DNA from: Methyloversatilis universalis FAM5
GTDB lineage: Bacteria > Pseudomonadota > Gammaproteobacteria > Burkholderiales > Rhodocyclaceae
DNA length: 64,000 bases
Direction of reading: 5' to 3'
Assembly: GCF_000214035.2 (NCBI RefSeq)
Contig: NZ_AFHG01000031.1
Coordinates: forward strand, 31,886-95,885
The stretch's first letter is position 1. Every line of letters begins with the position of its first letter. The translations under genes were made by a program, and so were the position numbers. Below the pieces are notes generated by a model. The model was not told where the DNA came from and did not search any database. It saw only the letters and a program-made list of their open reading frames with translations. Below, one piece after another: positions 48,801-55,997 of the stretch.

Positions 48801-51800
48801 CGGCTGGACGGCGGCGGTGCGGCGGCGGTCAATGCCGCGACCTCGCCCAGCGTCAATGCAAAGGCGGAAGGGTTCGGCGGTTCCATCATTGCGTATGCCG
48901 GCGTGTCGGTGGCCGAAGCCACCTCGACCTCGACTGTCGATGCTGCAGTGCATGCGCAGCGCGTCGAGGCGGCCGGGCTCACGGTGTCGGCGTCGCAGTA
49001 TCTGGCCGACGGCCAGGTGACCGCACATTCCGATGCCCAGGCCTCCGGCGGCGGTCTGCTGCTGGGCGTGACCGCCACCGAAAGCACGGCTACCGGCACC
49101 TCCACCGTGCGCTCGGCGCTCGCGTCGGGCACCGAACTGGCCGTCAGCGGCACCACCCGGGTGGCGTCGGTCAATGACACCCGTCAGCGTGCGGAAGTGT
49201 CCGGCGTGGTGCTGGGTTTCCTCGCCGCCGGTTCGAACGACGCAGATGCCGACTCCATCTCGATCACGCAGGCCAGCGTGGCCAATGGCGTGATCGGCTC
49301 GGCCGGCAACCGGCTTGAGGTGTTCGCCACCGGCAGTGCCGACAATCTGTCGCAGGCCGAGTCCGGTTCCGGCGGCATTCTGGCCGGCGCCGGCGCGACC
49401 GCGGACACCCGCATCACCGCGACCACGGCAGCCACCCTTGGCGGCGGCGATGCCTCGGGCGCGCTCGATGCAGGTGCGATCCAGGTGAAGGCGGAACACC
49501 GCGCGCAGTGGAACGGCGCGGTCGACACGGTGCAGGCGGCGCTGGCTGGGGCCAGCGGCGCCACCTCGTCGAACGTCGTGCTGTCCAACGTGGATGCGCA
49601 GATTGCCGGCGGTGCGAAGCTGACTACCCGCGATCTGGACGTGCTGGCGAAGAACGTGTCGTACAAGCCGCTGCTGGCCGGCAATGTGTTCAATGCGTCC
49701 GCAGGCACCGGCGGCCTCATTTCGGGTGCGGCCGCGGGCTCCTACAGCCTGATCACGAACAACACCCGGGCCGGCATCGGCGCCGGCGCGGTCGTGAACG
49801 TCACCGGCGACATCGACAACCCGGGACGCACCCGTGTCGTGGCGGTGAACCAGCTCGATCTGTACGACCGCACCAAGCTCGACACCGGCGGCGCGATCGC
49901 GATCGCCCAGGCCGAGTCGTCCATCGTCGCCAACAACCTGGCTGAAGTGACGCTGGGCGAGGACGCCAAGCTGGATTCGGTGGGCGACGTGTATTTCGGT
50001 TCGCGCACCGATGCCGATCTCCAGACCAGCGCCAACGCGCGCACCTACGGTCTGGCCGGCGCCGCGATGGGCACCTCGACCACGGTGCTGAACTACAACA
50101 ACCGCACGGTCGTTGGCGCCCGCGCCGACATCCGAGCAGACGGCGAAATCAATCTGCTGGCCGGTCGCGATGCGGAGGGCGTGTCCAATGACATCAACGC
50201 GCGGGCACGCACCGACCTCTACAACAAGACCCTGGCCCCGATCATCGAATCGCAGCTGAAGGCGGACGCTGCGGTCGGCGCGATCAACTATGTGGAGGTC
50301 GCCACCGACGCGAAGGTACGTGCGGTCGAGAACGTGAATCTCGGTGCCATCCGCGGCAACAACATCGCCGACGGTCAGGGCGTGGGCAAGGATCTGTGGC
50401 GCGAGGCGGCCGCTGCGGTGGCCAGCTTCTTCTCGAATCTGGTCGGTCAGGGCGACGTGTCGCTCGACCTGCACGGGGGGAGCAGCACGGTCACCGGCAG
50501 CGCAGGCGTGCGGGTGAATGGTCTGGTCGATGCCGGCATCCAGAACAAGCAGCGGCTGGTGATCAACTACACCGGTGCCAACCCGAACAACATCTACGAC
50601 GAGCGGAACATTTCGATCGGCGAGAAGACCGAGGGCGTGCGCTACACGATTTCGTCGGAAGACCGGGTGGCCAACCTGTTCAACGAAATCGCCCGCCTGA
50701 CCACGCTGCGCGGCCAGTACGCCGGTGACGCCGCGTCCGAGGCGGCCTACGACAACGAGATCAACCGGGTGACCCAGCAACTGCTGGACGACGGTCTCGC
50801 CACGCTGGAAACCGTGACCAACGCGCAGGGCGTGCAGGTGAGCCAGCTGGTGCCGCTGAGCGCGGCGCCGGTCAAGTACATCAATGTGCAGAACGTGCTG
50901 GCGCGCGGGGGCGACATCAATGTCACCGGCGACTATCTGGTTGGCGGGTCCGCCGCGACGCTCAAGGCGCGCAAGGACACCGAGATCTACATCGACAACA
51001 ACAGCCCCTTCTACCTGCGCACCGCCAGGCTCACCATCGCCGACACCGGCGGCAAGCTCACGCTGAATGGCGCGACCATCCCCGGCAGCAGCAGCGGCGC
51101 CATCAATTCCGCGATCAACGCCCGCAACAGCAACGCAGGCGCCGGTTCGGCCGCCTTCGGCACGGTGCAGACCGCGGCGTCCGGGCCGACGCCGGTGATC
51201 GAGGTGCGCAACGACTACAACCCGCCGGCCGATCCGCGCGCCACCGTGTCCTTCGCCGCGCCGGACATCCAGATGACCGGCAACGTGACCAACGTGACCG
51301 GTACGGTGAAGGTGAGCAATGCCAAGGGCAGCATCATCGTGCAGGGCCTGGGCAACCAGGCCGCGCCCACCATCATCGCCAACTCGCTGGACATCGCCGC
51401 GGGCAAGAACTTCGTCCAGAGCTATGTGAACGGCTTCTTCAATGTCGGCGGTGCGGCGATCGCGAAGGATCAGTTCGGCAACTTCGGCGGCGCCTGGGGC
51501 AGCGTCGCGGCCGAGAGCGAGCGACTGGCCGAACTGGTGCCGGTGACCACCAACAGCTACGAACGCTCGGTCAATACCGAACATCTGGCCGCCGGCCCGG
51601 GCGTGATCGCTGGCAACAACGTGTTCATCAGCGCGCGCTACCTCAACATCAACGGTACGGTGCAGGCCGGCATCGCCGACTGGAGCCTGACGCTGGGCAG
51701 CAATCTGGACACCACCATCCAGGGTTTTGCCGCCGACTACGCGGCGAAGGTCGCGGCCGGCCGCAAGCCGGCCAGCGCGCTCTACACGCTGACCGAAGCC

Positions 51801-54800
51801 GATAACCGCGCCGGCAGGATCGCGTCGAGCTACAACGCCGAAACCGGTCTGATCGAACTGGATGGCGTGAAGGTGCAGGGCGGCTACATGCAGCTGTTCG
51901 GCGAAGTGATCAGCACCGGTGGCGGCAACCTGAAGGTGGTCGACGGCTACGGCCGGGTCAATGTGACCAACAACACCGCCTACGGCCTGCAGATCAATGG
52001 CATCGACACCGGCCACAACATCGAGGGCAAGATCCGGATCACCGATACCGCCTACCGCTACAACGCGACCACCGGCACCATCGTGAGCGACCACCAGGCC
52101 GCGGGCTTCAACTCGATGCGGCCGGTGACCACCGAAATCACCCGCAACGGCAACAGCATCCTGTTCGAGAAGCGGGTGGTCGGCAGCAACGGCAGGGAAG
52201 TCGTGATCGACAGCGACAGTGGCGGGAGCGGTCGGTCCACCACCTATACCCCGCTGCCCGGACAGCGCTACGTATTCACCACCGGCGACAGCTTCGAGAA
52301 GGTGGATGTCTACAGGGCCTACCGTGATTCGGCCATCGGCTTCATTCCGTCCGGCAGCGGCGGTTACCAGATCGGCCCGCTCACCACGGTACGCCAGGGC
52401 GATCCGCTGCTGGCGGGCGAATACGTCGATCAGGCCGGCCAGACCAATCGCTACGAGTTCGACCTGACCCGTTACTCGACCAGTGCGCCCACCCGCGCCA
52501 GTCGCAAGACCTGGTCGGAGTGCATCGCCAGCAGCCCCGGTGTGTGCTGGGAGCGCCGCTACTGGGTGGAAGACACCTGGGTACAGGGCAAGAAGGACTT
52601 CAACGTGCATTCGCTGAAGGCCGACTATGCGATCAACGTGAACTTCATCGGCTGGGACGCCAATGACGCCAACGCTGGCGTCAATGTGACCAGCAAGGCC
52701 GGCATCACGCTGGTGGGCGGCATCAGCAACCTGGACCAGACCACCACGCTGACCAGCCAGCTGGGCAGCATCAACGCCGGCAGCGACTTCGGCGTGGTGA
52801 GCGGCAAGACGCTGCGCTTCAGCGCCGAAACCGGAATCGGTGGTGCGAATTCACCGGTACTGGTGAGCCTGCAGGACGGCGGCTCGGTGCGGGCCACCAC
52901 GACCGGTGGCGACGTCGCGCTGAAGACGCTGGCCGGCGACCTGATCATCGACAGCGTGAGCACCGGTGCCGGCAAGGTCAGTCTGGACGCCGAGCGCAGC
53001 GTGCTGCAGGCGGCGAGCACCCAGGGCAGCGCCGCGATCAGCGGCGACAGCATCAGCCTGCAGGCGCGCACCGGCAACATCGGCAGCGCCACGGTACCGC
53101 TCAATCTGCAGACCAATGCGGTGGCGGGTGGCGTGCTCAATGCCGAAGCCAGCGGCGACATCACGCTCCGGCATACCGGCAGCGGCGAGGTGAGGATAGA
53201 GCGCATCGCTTCGTCCGGCGGCGACGTGACGCTGTTCGCCGGCGGCACGCTGATCGACGCCAACGCCAACGAAACCCGCGACACGCGTGCCGAATCCGAA
53301 CTGCTGTCGCTGTGGGACAGCCTCAACCTGATCGACGACGGCAGCACCACCCGCGGCGCCGGCCTCAGCCGTGCCGACACGCTGGCCGCCTACAAGGCCC
53401 AGCAGGAGCGCGATTACTCGACCTACTGGCTGATGCGCAACAGCGGCAACATCCAGGGCGGCCGCTATGTCGCCACTGCCGGCGAGCGGCAGGCGCTGCC
53501 ACAGGGCGTCAGCGTGGCCAGCTACGAGGCGCAGCGCACCGCGGAATTCCAGCGGCTGCAGGGGCGTTTCGGCAACACCACCTACGACGCCAATTACAGC
53601 TATCAGCTGAGCACCACCGAAACCGACAACCTGTCGGCCGGCTATGCATGGACCGCCAAGCAGCTCACCACCGCGCTGCCGTCCAGCGTCCTGTTCAAGA
53701 GCACGTCGGATACCGAGACGCGGATCGAGGAAGCCAACATTTCCGGCCGCCACATCCGCATCGACACCGCAGGCGGGCTGGGCAAGCTGTCGGGTTCGGT
53801 CGAGATTCCGGCTGACGCCACCACGCTGAGCAATGCACAGCGGCTGGCGCTGGCCGCGGCCGAGCCGGACGACATCAGCTTCGACGCTGTCCGCAACATG
53901 ATCGTGGTGCTGCAGCGCGACGACATCGACATCGCGGGCAATGCGGGCCAGGCGGCCCAGAGCGTGCAGATCAATGCCGCCACCCATGCCTATCTCGGTT
54001 CGGAACAGGACATCAACATCGATCGCGTCGGCGCGGGTCAGGCGATACGCATCAAGGGCGGCGGCGGCATCTACGAGTACGCGCTCCGCAACTCGAACCA
54101 GGCGGCGATCAGCGGCGACAGCCTCATCCTCGAAGCGTCCACCGGCGCGGTCGGTCGCGACGGGCGGCCGCTGACCGTGGATATCGCGAACGCGCTGACC
54201 GTGCGTGCCGGCACCGAAATCTGGCTGCGTGGCATGGCCGGCAGCCACAGCACGACCGGCAGCCTGAACCTGCAGGAAATCTTCGCCCACGGCGACATCA
54301 CGCTGGACAGCGACGGCAGCATCGCAGACGCGCGCGGCGGCAGCCGGCTGGTCGCGCTGCAGAGCCAGAACGGCGCGGTGAACCTGAGCGCCGACGGCGA
54401 CATCGGCGCCGACGGCAATCCGCTGCGGCTCAGCGCGGCCGGTGCGGTGAGCGCCGATGCCGGCGGCGACGTGCATCTCGGGGCCGTGGCGACCGTGCCG
54501 GCGCCCAATCTGCGTACCGATCTGCGCATCGGCCACATCGACGCCGGCGGCGACGTGTCGGTCAGCGCTGAGCAGGGCAACCTGACAGTGGACGGCGCCA
54601 TCCGCTCGGCCGGCACGCTGGCGCTGAAGGCCGATGGCACCCTGAGCCAGGCCGCGGCGGATTTCACCGCGCCGGGCAACATCACGGTGGAAGCGGGCCG
54701 TTACGTCATGGCCGACGGCGCGCTGCTGCGCAGCGACAGCGGCACCATCGCGATCGACGCAGATGGCGACGTGGTGGTGGGCCGCATCGAGGCCACGCAG

Positions 54801-55997
54801 AACGCGACCGCGAATGCGCTGCGCATCACCACCACCGGCCGCATTCTCGATGGCGGTGACCTCGGCACCTACGATCTGGTGGCCGCCACGCCGGGCGCCG
54901 GCGTCACGCTGGACGCCGCGGGCGGTGTCGGCAACGCGAGCTGGAACAACGGTTCGCCGCGCGCGGTGCCGGATGCGCTGGAAACCGACATCGCGAAGAT
55001 CGACGCGATCAGCACCGCCGGCGGCGTGCATCTGGACGAGCGTGACGGCGTAGAGGTCGGTCGGATCGAGGTGCAGCAGGACGCCTGGCTGCGCGCAGGC
55101 GGTGACATCGCCGGCGGTAACGTACGTGCGGAGCGCGGCAACATCGATCTGCTGTCGGGCGGCAAGGTGACCGTGGTCGATGCCACCGCGGTGGCCGGCA
55201 GCACCACGGTGCTGGCCGAGGGCGACATCCTGATGGACGCGGTGACCGCCGGCAACGGCGTGACGCTGGAATCCGCCCAGGGCAGCGTGAGCGTGTCGCG
55301 CATCACCGGCGACATCCTGTCGCTGTCGGCGAAGAACGACCTCAACCTCGGTACGCTGAGCGTGGGCCGTTCGCTGTTCTTCAACTCCGAGGCGGTGACC
55401 GCGCGCATCGTGCATACCCGCAACGACGCGCCGCTGGCCATGCGCGCGGTGGGTCGTCAGGGCGCGCCGGCACGCTGGGTGGATCTGACCATAGACAGCC
55501 CGGTCGGCGTGCGCTTCGACCGCTTCAACGTGCTCGATGCCGAAGTGACGATGGAGAACGGCTCTCTGCGCATCGACCAGGGCCGGGTCGAGAACCGGGC
55601 GAACTTCTACAACCCGGTCACCCACGTCTATATGGACAACACCAGCACCGTGGTGCTGCCGGCGGACGTGCAGCTGCACCATCCGGGCAAGACCTTCGGC
55701 AACATGCTGCTCGACCAGTGGAAGCTGGTGACCGATCCCTATGTGGTGATGCGCGATCCGCTGCACGAGGTGGTGATGAATACCGTGCTGGACTACAGTG
55801 GCCGCGAGCAGTCGCGAGAGCTCATCGTCACCCGCGTGAATACGCCGGACAAGCAGTCGGCTGCCGGTCAGGTGCCCCAGATCGCTGCCATTTCGATCAA
55901 TGTGCCGGTAGACATTCCGGCCGTGAATTCGGGCGATGACGAAAGCGAAGAGGAAGCCGAAGCCCGGCGTCGGGCGGAAGAGGAGAATGTGCAGTGA
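39858..55997 (+). CDS. Giant two-partner-secretion exoprotein (filamentous haemagglutinin/LktA-like adhesin)
   Basis: A 5,379-residue secreted protein. The ATG at 39858 follows CAGGGA; residues 1-45 form an extended basic signal peptide ending WSQA. The TPS (haemagglutination-activity) domain follows with TVSGNTGFNSFRNFSVGAG, NLVNIVRDTRTDIDGTLNAI and the NPHG signature at 132-135 (usually NPNG). From about residue 480 to 3300 runs a beta-helix of degenerate ~50-residue repeats of the type AGA-IG-N-VGGA-N-I-N-T-A-I-DS-V, resembling leukotoxin LktA-family adhesins. A Ser/Gly/Gln-rich break lies near 1258-1310. Only two Cys pairs occur after the leader, near 1613-1628 and 4220-4230. The tail is acidic with a charged helix (EEEAEARRRAEEENVQ). 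No toxin domain is seen. Partner gene overlaps by 4 bases. Confidence 0.9.
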   Translation: MKPRRPRPVSPRLHRLTAALRAPRCLAASLAGLPLLMSPSAWSQAIQADGRTATTVSTVGTVTDIRTGTVSGNTGFNSFRNFSVGAGQTANLHVPTGALNLVNIVRDTRTDIDGTLNAIRDGRIGGNVYFANPHGFVVGAGGVVNVGALSVSTPTQGFVDRFFSAPGVVDAGALGELLNGTAPLSSAAIRIDGRVNAIDGVELAAGTVSVRGAILTGARFEGRAPDFTDVVNAQGLATGTRVVERAGRIYISADEDIELAGTLDARGAAGVDGGDIRLRAGRDLIADMNALVTASGDGEASSGGRIDALAQRNAVIRSGAVMDASAGRSGDGGFVEFSAKDTVELAGGQFYADGRGGGAAGHVLIDPANILLSANLLRGAGGYGTLPDGASATGANLELLATNSITVNENIVVSSRLVASDHVGGQSIGHSGNISFTAPNILLKSGSKVLAHASGTLPNGDPIQGGDITFTAHQASAVSILGYREASASIELDNATVKGRNVTMTASTDVQNRWLFDDASFQQNATNFATEGATGLLGLGASLLGINIVHSQAVGTATITLKSGSLVEATQDVTLKADNLTSAGAAPDTGISGPGTQVNTPLGLGALYARNSADAKVEVKSGATVRANNLTVRANNDATLEASIEAADPGEDASSQMSFALGLTFADVKSNATVEAGATLQVSGDVTVAATNRNAFTNSVTASLGNSGKAAAAIAVSELSSSATAALNANVSDATSVKVIAVNDNTTNATTAEAKVGTTLNQAILEAAKEKAKPLTDTSGFIEEKLWEKVLGGAEVDSKATKPQSTALRIGGAIAWVDSEATASASIGPNARVHASDSAVVAARTLGSDIQVMADASAVSQSKQSATGNTARNTFSAGIAIGKFSHDALATVGRAATVTAPRIAVASDVIIPVRETLITGGSFTRWDGLSTVKDWFNDLTGILDVFNGASSAKSTSDNSNNSIAASGSFSLLQFDHAAKTEVQESAKLNLTGSQTGAWSVQYETVADDASTSGENEQLLQEWAFSAPADLSARRDVTLLFHGGHFLPGSAGGGSGSKGLGMVYTQEILNGDSLVFVREGAAIQGVTESSSGTTAGQRSYTVTATRATDAIAIAAEGKDLVISLATLAGYGASFGINGSVSIVEVTNRTRALVDDEATLRAGTLSITALDEPVLWSIAGGFNKSESAGVGVGIAYNGVSGTTEALVADNDREALDDGGSRSSQVSLTNAVIQSGDVTVEARASGRMEAIAVTGALATSDSSSSSGGFFGSIKSKYDEVQGKLARIVDLKPTSTSSQGNTSSQGGQSKPSFGLAGAGSAAVNDVTLVTRAKLADVRVEQGDGSPAQLTVRGVSDLDIVTASGAAAFTRANNPSQTKSAAVTGSVSVNLIDNTVEGLVDNAELVDTGDVTVQALAGGEQLSIAIGVAINASSQSQQNSVSATGSLSLSIIDNTVRAALNSTDLTGATGSGRDLDVTAYNRMFIGTGGGTLAFGGKTGAGGAVTYSDVANVVTAEIAGGSAVSGVDTVKVRGFNATEIGAGAAHGQASASNNANAVGGAVVITEIENDTTARITGLSSVTATTSVDVLAQDRGAEAGLEDIIEPGSRRENTVKGLDYCGRSGAGATPTGNCITSVAGVLQVNIGSNSNSVGGSFNWSSIDNDLTAKVEDSKVDVTASAGRLNVKAESDVLITSIAVGVGVSSKVSGAGSVSVNFIDNDLLASVSAPQQNTAFDGVKASAVTVQAADRSRIDTLAGGFAASMNSVAIGASVTYAEIFNTVQAQIDRAHVDAAATLNLTASSDARIRSLAVAGGLALGGSPAVSASIAVNFIGNTTEATVDGALIEDSATGAANGNAVTISAADRSTLQSLAGAVAIGIGQNAVGGAFGYNKIGNHTLASVEDSTVRSADTLGLSATESSTIETLALAAGGAQSVALSGSITLNHIGKYAGDSNAGGEGGNVTTAEIVGSTLENTGNDSAVSLTASDTSTIKSLAGAAAFSGNTAVGGAVGDNWVRNTAKARVHDSSITGATTLTLGGSNSSLIQSGSVAGAGAATGAFAGSASSNRTDNRTIAEITDSDIGGGTAAVTVSATDSARIDALAGAVGISGSAGVGAALAVNKIANSTHATVSGLKTSGFDITNLVVSADSLAAIRTLAVGVGAGVDVGVGGSVAINLISSDTRAVIEDGADIEARDNVAVLAESDDKITLLAGAAGIGISAAGVGAAVTVNEIGGATEAAIRDSAVAARAKQGSGVSVNTGEIAGVNLKASVDKMNTGGGGYSSSDPFTAPDLTANRAKENVRGIAVNAMSTHQTTTGVANVAGGTFAGVAATVSVNIIGGDTSATVSSSVLNGGDNSAASNAQAVRIKAADHAYGNTFIGSVAVGAVGAGASADINVFQRNTTASVGSSLNGAASRIDAKSGATVKARSTQGVSSIVIGASGGVVGVVGSGSVAKFVSRTEASSDDAVWRVGALDVSASHDSKFFVAGGALALGGVAGAGTFAVGLDTSETEAHIDGGSVDADGAVNVTAANTAEMRTWAVGGAGGGAAGVAGAVAVGMMDSSTSAYVKDARVGSAGDRSGSLTVRATDSVVTESLAGVAAVGGIAGAGAGASVTKIDNTTSATIEDSNVHVTGAVTVDADASRTLNNTAAAAAGGGTVGIGGAVAVTLVGGSLSSDAAGEVNKDGSGTLSKTDSFSNGNALSTGRSGGNVSTNSSFSQGDIDRVNSSGKVATSSRINGSPTGSTTAAIRDTDGVADTISAGGNVAVTARERDAIDVLAGGLAIGGVAGVGASVSVLDVSHLVDAEVSGLTTISSDGAVEVSASTGNLITGRDAARAKSYQAAGGLVGLGAAVATAELDNRVSAEIGRGVTINATATGGAITVSATDSASVSSRAEGYAVGAVAAGIVVATATKTGQVTADIADLDARLSAVTSMNWGSGAFTLQATRTGAVDAFSRAGAGGVLAGAGSGAIASDTGIVRARIGEDSRLDGGGAAAVNAATSPSVNAKAEGFGGSIIAYAGVSVAEATSTSTVDAAVHAQRVEAAGLTVSASQYLADGQVTAHSDAQASGGGLLLGVTATESTATGTSTVRSALASGTELAVSGTTRVASVNDTRQRAEVSGVVLGFLAAGSNDADADSISITQASVANGVIGSAGNRLEVFATGSADNLSQAESGSGGILAGAGATADTRITATTAATLGGGDASGALDAGAIQVKAEHRAQWNGAVDTVQAALAGASGATSSNVVLSNVDAQIAGGAKLTTRDLDVLAKNVSYKPLLAGNVFNASAGTGGLISGAAAGSYSLITNNTRAGIGAGAVVNVTGDIDNPGRTRVVAVNQLDLYDRTKLDTGGAIAIAQAESSIVANNLAEVTLGEDAKLDSVGDVYFGSRTDADLQTSANARTYGLAGAAMGTSTTVLNYNNRTVVGARADIRADGEINLLAGRDAEGVSNDINARARTDLYNKTLAPIIESQLKADAAVGAINYVEVATDAKVRAVENVNLGAIRGNNIADGQGVGKDLWREAAAAVASFFSNLVGQGDVSLDLHGGSSTVTGSAGVRVNGLVDAGIQNKQRLVINYTGANPNNIYDERNISIGEKTEGVRYTISSEDRVANLFNEIARLTTLRGQYAGDAASEAAYDNEINRVTQQLLDDGLATLETVTNAQGVQVSQLVPLSAAPVKYINVQNVLARGGDINVTGDYLVGGSAATLKARKDTEIYIDNNSPFYLRTARLTIADTGGKLTLNGATIPGSSSGAINSAINARNSNAGAGSAAFGTVQTAASGPTPVIEVRNDYNPPADPRATVSFAAPDIQMTGNVTNVTGTVKVSNAKGSIIVQGLGNQAAPTIIANSLDIAAGKNFVQSYVNGFFNVGGAAIAKDQFGNFGGAWGSVAAESERLAELVPVTTNSYERSVNTEHLAAGPGVIAGNNVFISARYLNINGTVQAGIADWSLTLGSNLDTTIQGFAADYAAKVAAGRKPASALYTLTEADNRAGRIASSYNAETGLIELDGVKVQGGYMQLFGEVISTGGGNLKVVDGYGRVNVTNNTAYGLQINGIDTGHNIEGKIRITDTAYRYNATTGTIVSDHQAAGFNSMRPVTTEITRNGNSILFEKRVVGSNGREVVIDSDSGGSGRSTTYTPLPGQRYVFTTGDSFEKVDVYRAYRDSAIGFIPSGSGGYQIGPLTTVRQGDPLLAGEYVDQAGQTNRYEFDLTRYSTSAPTRASRKTWSECIASSPGVCWERRYWVEDTWVQGKKDFNVHSLKADYAINVNFIGWDANDANAGVNVTSKAGITLVGGISNLDQTTTLTSQLGSINAGSDFGVVSGKTLRFSAETGIGGANSPVLVSLQDGGSVRATTTGGDVALKTLAGDLIIDSVSTGAGKVSLDAERSVLQAASTQGSAAISGDSISLQARTGNIGSATVPLNLQTNAVAGGVLNAEASGDITLRHTGSGEVRIERIASSGGDVTLFAGGTLIDANANETRDTRAESELLSLWDSLNLIDDGSTTRGAGLSRADTLAAYKAQQERDYSTYWLMRNSGNIQGGRYVATAGERQALPQGVSVASYEAQRTAEFQRLQGRFGNTTYDANYSYQLSTTETDNLSAGYAWTAKQLTTALPSSVLFKSTSDTETRIEEANISGRHIRIDTAGGLGKLSGSVEIPADATTLSNAQRLALAAAEPDDISFDAVRNMIVVLQRDDIDIAGNAGQAAQSVQINAATHAYLGSEQDINIDRVGAGQAIRIKGGGGIYEYALRNSNQAAISGDSLILEASTGAVGRDGRPLTVDIANALTVRAGTEIWLRGMAGSHSTTGSLNLQEIFAHGDITLDSDGSIADARGGSRLVALQSQNGAVNLSADGDIGADGNPLRLSAAGAVSADAGGDVHLGAVATVPAPNLRTDLRIGHIDAGGDVSVSAEQGNLTVDGAIRSAGTLALKADGTLSQAAADFTAPGNITVEAGRYVMADGALLRSDSGTIAIDADGDVVVGRIEATQNATANALRITTTGRILDGGDLGTYDLVAATPGAGVTLDAAGGVGNASWNNGSPRAVPDALETDIAKIDAISTAGGVHLDERDGVEVGRIEVQQDAWLRAGGDIAGGNVRAERGNIDLLSGGKVTVVDATAVAGSTTVLAEGDILMDAVTAGNGVTLESAQGSVSVSRITGDILSLSAKNDLNLGTLSVGRSLFFNSEAVTARIVHTRNDAPLAMRAVGRQGAPARWVDLTIDSPVGVRFDRFNVLDAEVTMENGSLRIDQGRVENRANFYNPVTHVYMDNTSTVVLPADVQLHHPGKTFGNMLLDQWKLVTDPYVVMRDPLHEVVMNTVLDYSGREQSRELIVTRVNTPDKQSAAGQVPQIAAISINVPVDIPAVNSGDDESEEEAEARRRAEEENVQ

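Noticed and set aside
55400-55997. Contact-dependent inhibition (CdiA-CT) toxin at the adhesin C-terminus
   Set aside because: No VENN-type motif, no toxin domain and no small immunity gene follow; the next gene is the TpsB transporter.
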